This document shows positions 46,650 to 55,087 of a stretch of 64,000 nt of DNA, one piece after another. Where the stretch lies: NCBI GenBank assembly GCA_028753945.1, contig JAPNXP010000004.1, positions 4,278,001 to 4,342,000 on the forward strand, given 5' to 3'. The notes beneath the pieces were generated by a model. The model saw nothing but the letters and a program-made list of their open reading frames with translations, was not told the DNA's origin and did not search any database. Position numbers and translations under genes: made by a program. The stretch is from Hexactinellida sp. DTS-2022 (taxonomy: Eukaryota; Porifera; Hexactinellida). The number at the start of each line of letters is the position of its first letter. Position 1 is the first letter of the stretch.

Positions 46650-47870
46650 TTGGACGAATTTGACATGTCCATCCCTGTTCCCACCAATGATATTGATTGG
46701 CCGAGTCCTAACCAAGCTTCGCCTGGACGAAGTGAGGAAGGCAGTCTTAATTGTACCCAATTGGCCCTCAAGACCTTGGTGGCCTGTACTACTACAGTTC
46801 CTGATACAAGAACCAATTCACCTACCACAACTTCCGAATCTGCTCACGGATGTAGAGGGCAACCTTCATCCTCAAATTTTATCCAAGAGGATGAGCTTAC
46901 TAGCATGTGTAGTATCAGGGACTTGCTCATCGCAAGAGGTGTCTCTAAACGCTCCAGTGACATAATATGCCAAAGTTGGAGACCTTCCACTCTAAAATCA
47001 TACACTTCCGCTTGGAAAAAGTGGGTAACATATTGTACCCTTAAATCAATCAACCACCTGAAACCCGACTTGTATGATATAATTGCTTTCTTAACGGAAT
47101 CTTTTGACTCACATAAGTCAACTAGTTGGGTATCAACATTCAAGTCAGCTATCTCTATTTCGTTAGAGGTAGCGCAGGGTAACGATGTAGGCAAAGAAGC
47201 ACTTATCTCTCTCTTATTAAAGGAATGGGCAACTTAGAGCCAAAAAAATCGCGATATTCCAGTACATGGGACGTAAAACAGCTCCTAACCTACCTTGAAC
47301 AAAGCAACGCCTCAATCCTCAAAGCGAACACCTTCAAAATTGCTACATTAATTGCACTAACCACAGCATCACGTTGCTCCGAAATTGCAAGCTTATCAAC
47401 AGAGCACATGAACCTGGACTCTGAACGAGCAATCTTCGAAATTCCCAGGTCAAAACCTGGAATAAACGTACGAGGAAACCGATTCACATACATAAATTCA
47501 CAGCGAACAGTAAACTATGTCCGCTCACTGCTCTAAACGCTTACCTGTCCTCAACGCGTTCTATTAGAGACAAACATACGTCTCTATTTATAACATTAGT
47601 AAAACCACACAAACCTGCCTCGGCTTCGTCTATCAGCAGATGGATTAAAAGCACAATGGAACTGGCAGGCATCGATACCACCACTTACAAGGCCCACTCG
47701 ACCAGGTCCACATCCACTTCCAAGGCGGCCCGAGGCACCATGGAATCTATACTTAAAGTGGCAGATTGGTCTAACTCTTAAACATTTCAGCGTTTCTACC
47801 ACAGACAAGCTCGACCGAATCCTGAGCCTACCTAATCTATTGCCACAGAGTCCTTCACTAGCGCAGTCTT
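46650..47870 (+). pseudogene. DIRS tyrosine recombinase
   Basis: A core-binding region (SWRPSTLKSYTSAWKKWVTY ... SFDSHKSTSWVSTFKSAI) precedes the catalytic domain with the first Arg in ASRCSEIASL (about 47370-47400). Past stops near 47236 and 47534, the His-x-x-Arg box is AHSTRSTSTS, then VADWSNS, a TAA, and FQRFYHRQ with the likely nucleophile Tyr. The enzyme would join the circular DNA copy to the genome. This copy is interrupted by several stops. Confidence 0.85.
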
Positions 47871-47941
47871 ATCAGAGCTACATAGTGTACCAGCTAGCGA
47901 CGACTGCTAGCGCTAGTTATAGTTCATAACTGTTCATTACA

Positions 47942-48063
47942 TAAAAAATTGCAGCTGTGCCGACGCATTTTCCTTTGGAGGCACTATATTTTGGTGGTTG
48001 GGTAATTGATAGTGCCTCCAAAGCAAAATGCTGTCGGCACAGCTGCAATTTTGGATTTTTTTT
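47942..48063 (-). repeat. Snap-back hairpin, copy 5 (inverted)
   Basis: Reverse-complement orientation, stem variant GCAGCTGTGCC/GGCACAGCTGC. The single unpaired A and the CACCAAAATA loop are conserved when read on the minus strand. The stem also carries GCATTTT/AAAATGC in place of GCATGTT/AACATGC, changed in both arms. Confidence 0.9.
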
Positions 48064-48630
48064 CGCCATGTCATCAACACTATGAAGGTGTTAAATTATT
48101 TCAGAAAGGTGTTTCAGAAGGCAACGATCCTTAGAGTAGTGGAAAAGTTCTTTTTAGCTCACTTCATTTTAGAGATATTCAAGTTTCAGTAGAATATAAT
48201 AGGTGATGACTCAGCACTTTTTATGAGCGTGTTGGGTACTCACCCAACACCAACCAACCCATTTGAAATGTTTAATTCACAAAATTGTAGAAACGCATTT
48301 TTTTTACGATGTCATCATCACCTCAAGGTGTCAAGACCCATTTGTAGAGGTGTTACGTGGCATAAGGATCAATTGATAAATTGGAAGTTTGTTTCTATCT
48401 TGTATCATCTCTGAGATTTATGATATTTAATAAATTAGTATACATATTTAATTAATTTATTAATAATTTAACACCATTATTATGCACAGTAAAATAAATT
48501 AAGTTATCATTTGCAATAATTATATATTTAATTTGAATTTCACTATCATATTTGAAATCAGCGCACTCGATAACCCCAATAATCTAATTGTAACCGTTTC
48601 TATAAGTTAAACACAGAGCGAATTAATTTG
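48064..48630 (-). repeat. Composite repeat unit (inverted) inserted in the DIRS 3' region
   Basis: It has the same blocks as the arrays at the window ends, read on the minus strand, finishing TTAATTCGCTCTGTGTTTAAC as at 60103-60125. It lies between the DIRS recombinase and the internal complementary region. Confidence 0.85.
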
Positions 48631-48631
48631 A

Positions 48632-48695
48632 AATTCGACGAGCCCCGTAGGGGCGACGTCGAATTGTAATTCTACAAATGGCGTAACCAGACAAT
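48632..48695 (+). repeat. DIRS internal complementary region
   Basis: TTCGACGAGCCCCGTAGGGG ... ATTCTACAAATGGCGTAACC ... is the inverted copy of the extreme right end at 48882-48946. In DIRS elements a region complementary to the termini is used to complete the ends from a circular intermediate. Confidence 0.65.
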
Positions 48696-48741
48696 GACAT
48701 ATAGCGTCCCTCCCGCTACCACCCAGTAGATAAAGGGGCCT

Positions 48742-48930
48742 AGAAGATGCACAGTAGAGTAAACAGGGAATATATAGTACCTAACATACTATACGGGTGG
48801 CATTTTCACCCTAAGTGTAAACATTTACAGATAGAAGTGTTAAATTGCGACCTTGGAGAACTATTCAACCTTATGCCATTGTCTGGTTACGCCATTTGTA
48901 GAATTACAATTCGACGTCGGCCCTACGGGG
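48742..48930 (-). repeat. DIRS right inverted terminal repeat
   Basis: From CTAGAAGATGCACAGTAGAG to GCCATTTGTAGAATTACAAT and CGACGTCGG, inverted relative to 28468-28672. Confidence 0.8.
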
Positions 48931-49242
48931 CTCGTCGAATTTCAAATTATACAATATAACACGTATAATAAGCTATATGAATAGGTTATACTTTATCCGC
49001 TATCCCGTGGGATTCATACTATCTGAGTACTATTATTAAATTCATGCTCGCAATTTAAATATGTTTTATCTATTCCTACATTCTTTTCACTAATACATGG
49101 AGCCCAAATCCCGACTTGCGCCAGGGCCCGCTCATAGTTAATTTGGCACTGCTCACAAGATTCAATACCTGCAAACCTTATACTAATTCCACATCTCTTT
49201 GTGAATAATGTTATCAAAGTTTTTGTAATATAATCTCTTCTA

Positions 49243-49634
49243 CAGTCAACTCCGGTTATAACGAAGTGCGAGGGACCGTAGTTTCAATTCGTTATAAGCG
49301 GAGATGTTATAACCGGAGTTCGTTATAAGCGGAGTTCGATCTTAAAAGAGTCATTACAAGTTGAATTTCGTTATAACCGGAGTTCGTTATTAGCAGAATT
49401 CGTTGTAACCGGAGTTCGTTATAACCGGAGCAAAATCAATAGCTTAGAGGCTATATGGGATTTAAATTACTTCGTTATAAGCGGAATTTCGTTATATGAC
49501 TTATATCCATTTAGTTGTAAGTTGTAACCGAAGTTTTAATAATGTAATAAGGTTGAAGAAATTCCGCACCATTGAATGACTTCGTTATAAGCAGGTACTT
49601 CGTTATATCCGACTTGATTATAACGGGTTGACTG
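49243..49634. mobile_element. pogo/Tigger-like MITE (CAGTCAACTCCGGTTATAACG family)
   Basis: TA-flanked inverted ends CAGTCAACTCCGGTTATAAC and GTTATAATCAAGTCGG type sequences (right end ...GGGTTGACTG). GTTATAASCGGAGTTCG motifs are repeated internally. 392 bp, noncoding. Confidence 0.85.
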
Positions 49635-49806
49635 TATTTGCTTTGAAGAAGAATATTTAGAGCCTTTTAATTAAATACACAAATATCAGTGTTTTAGCCA
49701 TATTAAACCCGAAATTCTGGTTTAATTTTACGAAATAAGTCATACAGAACTCAGCTCTAGTAGAAGTTCTATGTTCAGTCACATGTAAAGAACATCTTTA
49801 TTCATG

Positions 49807-49957
49807 TCACGGGCGTCGCACGGCTCTGAAAAATCTCCGGCCAAACGGTTAAAGTGGTCCGGCCAAAACCGGACCGTCCTATATAATATAGTAGAATAAA
49901 TGAAAACTGGTCCGGCCATGGCCGGACCAGCCGAACCGCGTGCTACGCCTATTATGT
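49807..49957. mobile_element. Probable hAT-type MITE
   Basis: CACGGGCGTCGCACGG and CGCGTGCTACGCCTATTATG are imperfect inverted ends around GGTCCGGCC/GGCCGGACC palindromes. No clean target duplication was found. Confidence 0.4.
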
Positions 49958-50480
49958 ATGAACGTTTAGACGTTTAGCTACTAAGCCTGGCTCATTTTTA
50001 TTGGTCAAAAATTAAGTATTCTCTAAATTTATATTCTACATAGTATAAGGGAAAAGTTTGTAAATTCGCCATTTTAAGTTAATTTTAACAGTTGCGTGTC
50101 AAAAAGTAAAAGAACACTGGAGTCAATGACTCAATGTAATATGTCTCAGAGAAAAAATCTGAAATTCAGTCACCGATCAAAATTTTCTATGAAATTTTAA
50201 ATATAAAATCAATTAAAATAATCAAGTTTTGCCCTACATAATATTAATATGCTTTATGACATGATTAATAATATTAGTACGTACTAAGCCAAAGTACGTA
50301 CTAACCCAGGTATATTATAACTTTTAACCGACTTCCACTGTATAACTGACTACGTACACCTTGGTGTATTTGTTACAGTTGATGGAAGTGCCTGGTGTAT
50401 CCGCGTGCACACCAGGACTTTCCATAAACTGCAACATATTTACTAAAATCCAAAATTATAATTTAAAAGCTTGAATCCTA
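49958..50480. other. Intergenic AT-rich sequence
   Basis: No coding sequence. The palindromic pair TAGTACGTACTAAGCC/AAGTACGTACTAACCC lies near 50275-50310, and an imperfect inverted repeat (CACCTTGGTGTATTTG ... CGTGCACACCAGG) near 50355-50420. Confidence 0.4.
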
Positions 50481-50483
50481 AAT

Positions 50484-50489
50484 TTTATT
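50484..50489 (-). terminator. Polyadenylation signal AATAAA
   Basis: AATAAA on the minus strand, about 130 nt after the stop of the 171-codon gene. Plausible as its cleavage signal, but such hexamers are common in AT-rich DNA. Confidence 0.4.
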
Positions 50490-50620
50490 ACAATAACATG
50501 TTAATATGATTTTGTATTATATAAATATTTTATATTATCAAAGTGTTAAAATAAGCACTATTAATTATGGAGTGCGACTATTTTGGAGAAAACTAATTAC
50601 TGTAATAGTATTCGATATAT

Positions 50621-51136
50621 TTAACCATCATTAGTAGGTACACTAATTCCTAGAGCCGAGTAGAGTTGGGATTTTAAATACTCCCAAAGTCCTTTAGCCT
50701 TTTGCCAGCACCAATGAAAAGACTCTTTAATCTTGGAAAATATCATTTTAATTGTTTCAATAAACCATGTAAAAAGACGTTTGAGCCACTCTAAAAATCG
50801 ATTTGCAAGAGATTGCTTAATCTCTGCTTCTTCAGGACTATCTTGAGGTGTAATAAATAATTCATCGATAACCTTATCTTTAATATTGTCAAAACCTTTG
50901 GTAACTATTTCAGCTGTATTTTTGTTGAAAGTATCACGTTGATCTTGAGTTAGTTGACCAGTTTTACCTATTAATTCTTTATCTTCATTATCAAAAGGTT
51001 TTAAAACTTGAGGAATGATATTTTCCATTGTTTCAGTAACATTTTTACACATCCTCTCCTCCTTTTGGTTTAGTTCTGGTTTAGGAGGTCCATCTGTTAT
51101 TAATATATCAGAATTATCAACCTCATCATTAGCCAT
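50621..51136 (-). CDS. Hypothetical 171-residue protein with C-terminal amphipathic helices
   Basis: An uninterrupted single-exon frame from ATG 51136 to the stop at 50621. The N-terminal 30 residues are acidic (MANDEVDNSDILITDGPPKP). A polar helical middle contains VTETMENIIPQVL and DSPEEAEIKQSLANR. The last 70 residues (LEWLKRLFTWFIETIKMIF, then KESFHWCWQKAKGLWEYLKS) form Trp-rich, basic amphipathic helices that could bind membrane or bundle. There is no signal peptide and no domain I recognise. It is the only intact ORF over 100 codons in this part of the window and is not inside a recognised transposon. It may be a lineage-specific gene or an unrecognised element gene. Confidence 0.6.
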   Translation of the reverse strand: MANDEVDNSDILITDGPPKPELNQKEERMCKNVTETMENIIPQVLKPFDNEDKELIGKTGQLTQDQRDTFNKNTAEIVTKGFDNIKDKVIDELFITPQDSPEEAEIKQSLANRFLEWLKRLFTWFIETIKMIFSKIKESFHWCWQKAKGLWEYLKSQLYSALGISVPTNDG

Positions 51137-51289
51137 GAAGATCTATAATTAAATTAATTTAGGATTTATTTATTTTATGAAAACAGATCTATATACTTTG
51201 CAATAATTTAAAAAGGGAAAATTCCAAAAATACTCAAGTTTTTTAAAAATTTCCAAATATACTCAACAATACTCAACTAATTTGTAAAT

Positions 51290-51455
51290 ATACTCAAGTT
51301 TTTCCAAATATACTCAAGTTTCACCGGATTATTCCAAATATACTCAAGTTTTACCGGATTATTCCAAATATACTCAAGTTTTATTGGATTATTCCAAATA
51401 TACTCAAGTTTTATTTGATTATTCCGAATATACTCAAGTTTTATTGGATTACTGA
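51290..51455 (+). repeat. Tandem array, ~30-bp unit
   Basis: About five copies of CCAAATATACTCAAGTTT plus WYYGGATTATT. It forms the left arm of the foldback element. Confidence 0.9.
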
Positions 51456-52144
51456 AACTAGTATGGAAATCCCAACCACAAAAATATTTATTAGTACAAT
51501 CTGCTCGTCTGCTCTACGCGCGTCCTTACAACTTGTACTCGGGCCTACGGCCCTCGCTTGTATTTAAAGCATCTCCTTTTCAAATTAAATGTCGTTCTTG
51601 ATGAGTGGCCCCTAGCCGTCTATTTATATCCGTTCATCCTAGCTACAGGTTTCTATAAGGACAGATTAAATAATTTGGATATTTATGCAAATTTGAACAG
51701 ATAATTTTCTAGATATATAAGCTTGTCCGTGTATAATAATATACCAACTCCAAATATAGTATAATTAAATATCACTAAGAAACTGTACCAGTGGACCCCT
51801 AACTTTGGGATGTGGAGAAGTTATTGTATTGATTGATAATAATTTGATATCAAATAACACAATGGAATGTTATAAATGTATGGCTAGACAGACAGAACAC
51901 AAATAACTGATTAAATGCCTGAACTTCCTCTCGATCAATTAGATTACTTTCTCAGTATTCCATAATGCACACTTAACATTTGACAGACACTAAAGCATTC
52001 GATTATACTAATTGAAATGCAAGCTGCTAATCCATACTGGAACAACCCTCGAATTTAATTGGCTAAAGGTTTTGACACCTTTTGTGATGGAAGATTTGAA
52101 TATCTTTTTAGATATTGAACTTGTTTGTACATACAATACTAGTA

Positions 52145-52328
52145 CAGGTAAACCTCCCAAAGCGGCACCCATCGGGAGAATGATTTTGTGCCGCTTCTCG
52201 GAGGTTGCCGCTTTGGGAGGTGGCTCGTAAGGTAAAACTCCCATAGCGGCACCCATCGGGAGAATGATTTTGTGCCGCTTCTCGGAGGTTGCCGCTACTC
52301 GGAGGTGCCGCTTTGGGAGGTTTACCTG
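52145..52328. mobile_element. TA-flanked MITE with internal duplication
   Basis: Inverted ends CAGGTAAACCTCCCAAAGCG and CGCTTTGGGAGGTTTACCTG are perfect, with TA on each side. Inside, GCGGCACCCATCGGGAGAAT and GATTTTGTGCCGCTTCTCGG occur twice in tandem. Confidence 0.9.
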
Positions 52329-52691
52329 TATTCCCCACCCCACTGCCAAATTTTAGGTCTGTAGCTTTTACCAGTTCCTCAATCAATTCTGAACAAACAC
52401 ACAAACAAACAAACACAAAAACATTGTGATTTAATATATGTAAGATAGACTAAATATAGCCTTTCTAAACTTGAGTAGATCTGTGAATTTACTGAAAAGT
52501 TGAGTAGATTTGGAATTTATTGAAAAAACTTGAGCAGAATTGGAATTATTCTGAAAAACTTGAGTAGATTTGGAATTATTTTGAAAAACTTGAGTAGATT
52601 CGGAAAGATCTAGTTTTATATTTGAGTATCAGTAAAAAGTTGAGTATATTTGGAAATTTTTAAAAAACTTGAGTATTTTTGGAATTTTCCC

Positions 52692-53440
52692 AATTTAAAA
52701 ATAATAATAAATACGTACTATCGTTTTGCGTGTCAAATCCTTTTGTTTTTCGCAAAAGTATAGAAATGCAAATCACTTGTATGAGTAATTCTTTAGAGCT
52801 AGAGGCACCTCATACAACACATGAACAATTGTATCCTACATGCAGAGAAAATAATATAGGATATATACATTATACAACGAACCCTTTGCATGGCTAGAAG
52901 ATGGGCCCGATTGATCGGTAATGCTGGATTTAAGACAATTAAATTGGCAGAGTATCCCATGACCAAATCTTCGTGATCATTAATCATTTGTCATTGATTT
53001 ATTATTTATAGTGGTTACTTGTCCTATCTACATTACATTTTTTCTTGTTTGACAGTGAACACCCACTAAATATGAAATCGCCAGACCATCGAAATATCAA
53101 CATACGACCTGCTTTGATCCCGATAGCTTCGCGACGAACAATTTACAATTTGATATTTAACATTTCTACCTTCGTCTTAGTATATCTCACTTTGCTAACT
53201 AGTAGTTATAATAAATTTTTATTTGAAAATGTAAATCCGAAATACGGAATTAGAGTATCATTTCACCTTCAGCTGGTAATATATTGATGGAAACAAACAG
53301 CTGGCATTTCCTACCAGGCATTGTTGCGATAATTTTTAGTCCCTAATATGCCAATATTAATCAAACAAAACTCAGCACAATACTCAAGAGTCCTACTACT
53401 GTATTTAGGTAATATTATCTATACTGTGACGAGTATCACC
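52692..53440. other. Intergenic sequence without recognised feature
   Basis: AT-rich; short ORFs only (up to 80 codons) with no motif. GATCCCGATAGCTTCGCGACG near 53118 is a degenerate Helitron-like 3' hairpin. Confidence 0.4.
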
Positions 53441-53596
53441 CAGAGGCGGCGCGGCTTTTGGGGGCCCCCGGGTGATCGACCTACTAGTCCCCTTTGTCCA
53501 GGGCCCCGTGGGGCCTGAACAAGGGGCCCCCCTTTGTAATCGATTGAGGGGCCCGCGGGTGAATCACCCGTGCGGGGTGCGGCCGCGCCGCCCATG
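53441..53596. mobile_element. hAT-type MITE
   Basis: Ends CAGAGGCGGCGCGGC and GCCGCGCCGCCCATG lie between perfect 8-bp copies of GTATCACC (53433-53440, 53597-53604). The core has GGGGCCC runs and palindromes. Confidence 0.9.
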
Positions 53597-53604
53597 GTAT
53601 CACC

Positions 53605-53900
53605 TAGAGCCTTCAGGAGTAGTGTCCTTGGGAAAGGCACTAAGTGGAAGTACGGGACACTACATGAGTAGTCTGTAGATAGTCCGGCAGTACGACTGGT
53701 AACCATAGTCTAGGACTATGGATACATGGGAAGTACGGCACTCGCAGGAGCCACGGACTGGAGCGAGAGGTGCGGCAGTACGCATGGTGGTCGAGGGTTA
53801 CCCTCCTGATGAGTCCTTGAGATAGGACGAAACCACACACATAACATCCCTATGGGATGAGGTCAGCTAGAGCGTCTAGTCCTCATACTATACGTGGCCT
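53605..53900 (+). repeat. GC-richer SINE- or retrozyme-like sequence containing the ribozyme
   Basis: About 300 bp of distinct base composition. GTGTCCTTGGGAAAGGCAC near 53620, several GCAGTACG/GGAAGTACGGCA motifs and CCATAGTCTAGGACTATGG (a near-perfect palindrome, 53701-53722) precede the ribozyme. CATCCCTATGGGATG follows it. It has no ORF. The boundaries are not defined by visible repeats. Confidence 0.4.
53784..53842 (+). ncRNA. Candidate type III hammerhead ribozyme
   Basis: All core boxes are present in the right order. Stem III strand AUG-GUGG is followed by UC (predicted cleavage after C53792). Stem I is GAGGG-UUA-CCCUC, followed by CUGAUGA (53806-53812), then stem II GUCC-UUGAGAUA-GGAC, GAAA (53829-53832), and the closing stem III strand CCAC-ACA-CAU. 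Invariant core residues match the hammerhead consensus, and three stems pair. Stem III is short (4 bp plus 3 bp across a bulge). Hammerheads in animal genomes usually sit in satellite or retroelement repeats, which fits this repeat-rich site. Confidence 0.75.
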
Positions 53901-53949
53901 CATCTCATAACAATACTATTAAAACACAAGGCTGGGTGTGTGTATATAT

Positions 53950-54847
53950 CAGAGACGGAACCGGTCTGGTCTGACCTGCACCGGTCGACCGGTCGGGTCG
54001 GGTCGGGTCGGGTCGGGTCGGGTCGGGTACCGGTCGGAACCTTGACCGGCCGGTCGAGATCTCTATATGATCTATTCGATATCATAATATCATAATTTGT
54101 TTTCTATTATTTATAAATTATTGCTAGCTATGATTGACCGGTCGACCGGCCGGTCGGGTCGGGTAAAATTTCCAACTGCACCGGCGGGTCGGGTCATGAA
54201 AATCCCGATCGGTTCCATCTCCGGGCCCGTATTCACTAAGAAGTTAAGTACGTACTTAAGTACGTACTTAGTACTTAAGTACTAAGTATGTACTTAAGTC
54301 GTATTCACTAAGATTGGTATTCACTAAGATTTAAGTGTGTACTTAAGTACATACTTAAGTACAAAACTTAAGTAACCTACTAAGTTGACTTAACTTATAA
54401 GAATTTTCTTTTATTGACTCTTTAGACGTTGGTGTTTAATTAGAACATTGTATTAGATTTCTAGTAGTACTTGCTTTACTTTAGGGGAAGTTTATGATTC
54501 TATTTTCAACATTTATTACAATTGGTTGTTGTTTTCTAAAAGTTCTGTTTTTTCTAAAGCACAAAAATCACAGGAACTTCATTGAGAATATTCTTTTTAA
54601 AGTTAAAAGAATACAGCAAGCTATTACAATAACATTCCATACACTAATATGCTATGCTATTAAATATAATTTAATAAATATAATTCAATTTAGTACTTAA
54701 GTACGTACTTAGTTAAGTATGTACTTAAGTACAACAATATTTCTTAGTGAATACGACTTAAGTATGTACTTAACTAAGTACTTACTTAGTACTTAAGTAT
54801 ATACTTAGTACTTAAGTACTAAGTAATCTTAGTGAATACGGGCCCTG
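53950..54847. mobile_element. hAT-type element with GGGTC array, host of a second insertion
   Basis: It starts CAGAGACGGAACCGG; the far side reads CGGTTCCATCTC, then an inner element, then CTG. Perfect 8-bp duplications GTATATAT (53942-53949, 54848-54855) bound the whole. It contains the pentanucleotide array GGGTC x7 (53993-54027) and a second GGTCGGGTCGGG stretch. Confidence 0.8.
54222..54845. mobile_element. Inner element with ACTTAAGTACGT palindromic arrays
   Basis: Inverted ends GGGCCCGTATTCACTAAG and CTTAGTGAATACGGGCCC. Both arms are dense in overlapping palindromes (GTACTTAAGTAC, ACTAAGTA). It is inserted a few bases from the right end of the surrounding hAT-type element. Confidence 0.8.
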
Positions 54848-54858
54848 GTATATATATA

Positions 54859-55026
54859 CAGTCGAAATCGGATTATTTGTCCAATTCTTCAAGGATAATT
54901 CGACAAAATAATCCGATAAGACAAATAAACCCGGTGGGATATCCATGCAAAATGGTATATATATAATAATTTTCCTCGAATATTAGGACAAAATAATCCG
55001 ATGACAAAATAATCCGATTTCGACTG
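54859..55026. mobile_element. pogo-like MITE (CAGTCGAAATCGGATTATTT family)
   Basis: TA-flanked inverted ends CAGTCGAAATCGGATTATTT and AAATAATCCGATTTCGACTG-type sequence (right end AATAATCCGATTTCGACTG), 168 bp. Confidence 0.9.
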
Positions 55027-55087
55027 TATATATTTGTTTGCATGTTCTGAGTTGATTGAAGAAACTGAACGGTTTCCAAATGTGATT

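Larger units (their letters stand above)
28468..48930 (+). mobile_element. DIRS-type retrotransposon broken up by nested insertions
   Basis: A tyrosine-recombinase retrotransposon in plus orientation: left inverted terminal repeat, gag, reverse transcriptase with YLDD, RNase H, tyrosine recombinase, a short internal complementary region, then the right inverted terminal repeat. The element itself totals about 4.9 kb, and the remaining 15.5 kb is later insertions. At the gypsy, TIR-element and integrase-transposon insertions the DIRS reading frame is restored when the insertion plus one target copy is ignored. This shows that all three jumped into a then-contiguous element. The coding parts also carry point stops and frameshifts, so it is dead. 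Confidence 0.88.
51216..52691. mobile_element. Foldback element with tandem-repeat arms
   Basis: The left end GGGAAAATTCCAAAAATACT and the next 30 bp are repeated inverted, nearly perfectly, at 52640-52691. Each arm continues into tandem copies of CCAAATATACTCAAGTTTTA-like units (51250-51460 left; 52450-52640 right, inverted). The centre holds Helitron-like and MITE sequence. The architecture resembles foldback elements. Confidence 0.8.

Noticed and set aside
48632-48946. Independent MITE with GC palindromic ends
   Set aside because: Its interior is the DIRS terminal repeat (inverted match to 28468-28672), so the ends are better read as the DIRS terminus and internal complementary region, though the MITE reading is not excluded.
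49014-49217. 67-codon ORF with a CxxC (SCEQCQINYERA)
   Set aside because: It is isolated, short, not supported by splice sites or a domain, and borders a repeat.
53993-54027. Telomere-like repeat (GGGTC)n
   Set aside because: The unit is not an animal telomere repeat, and the array lies inside a delimited hAT-type element.
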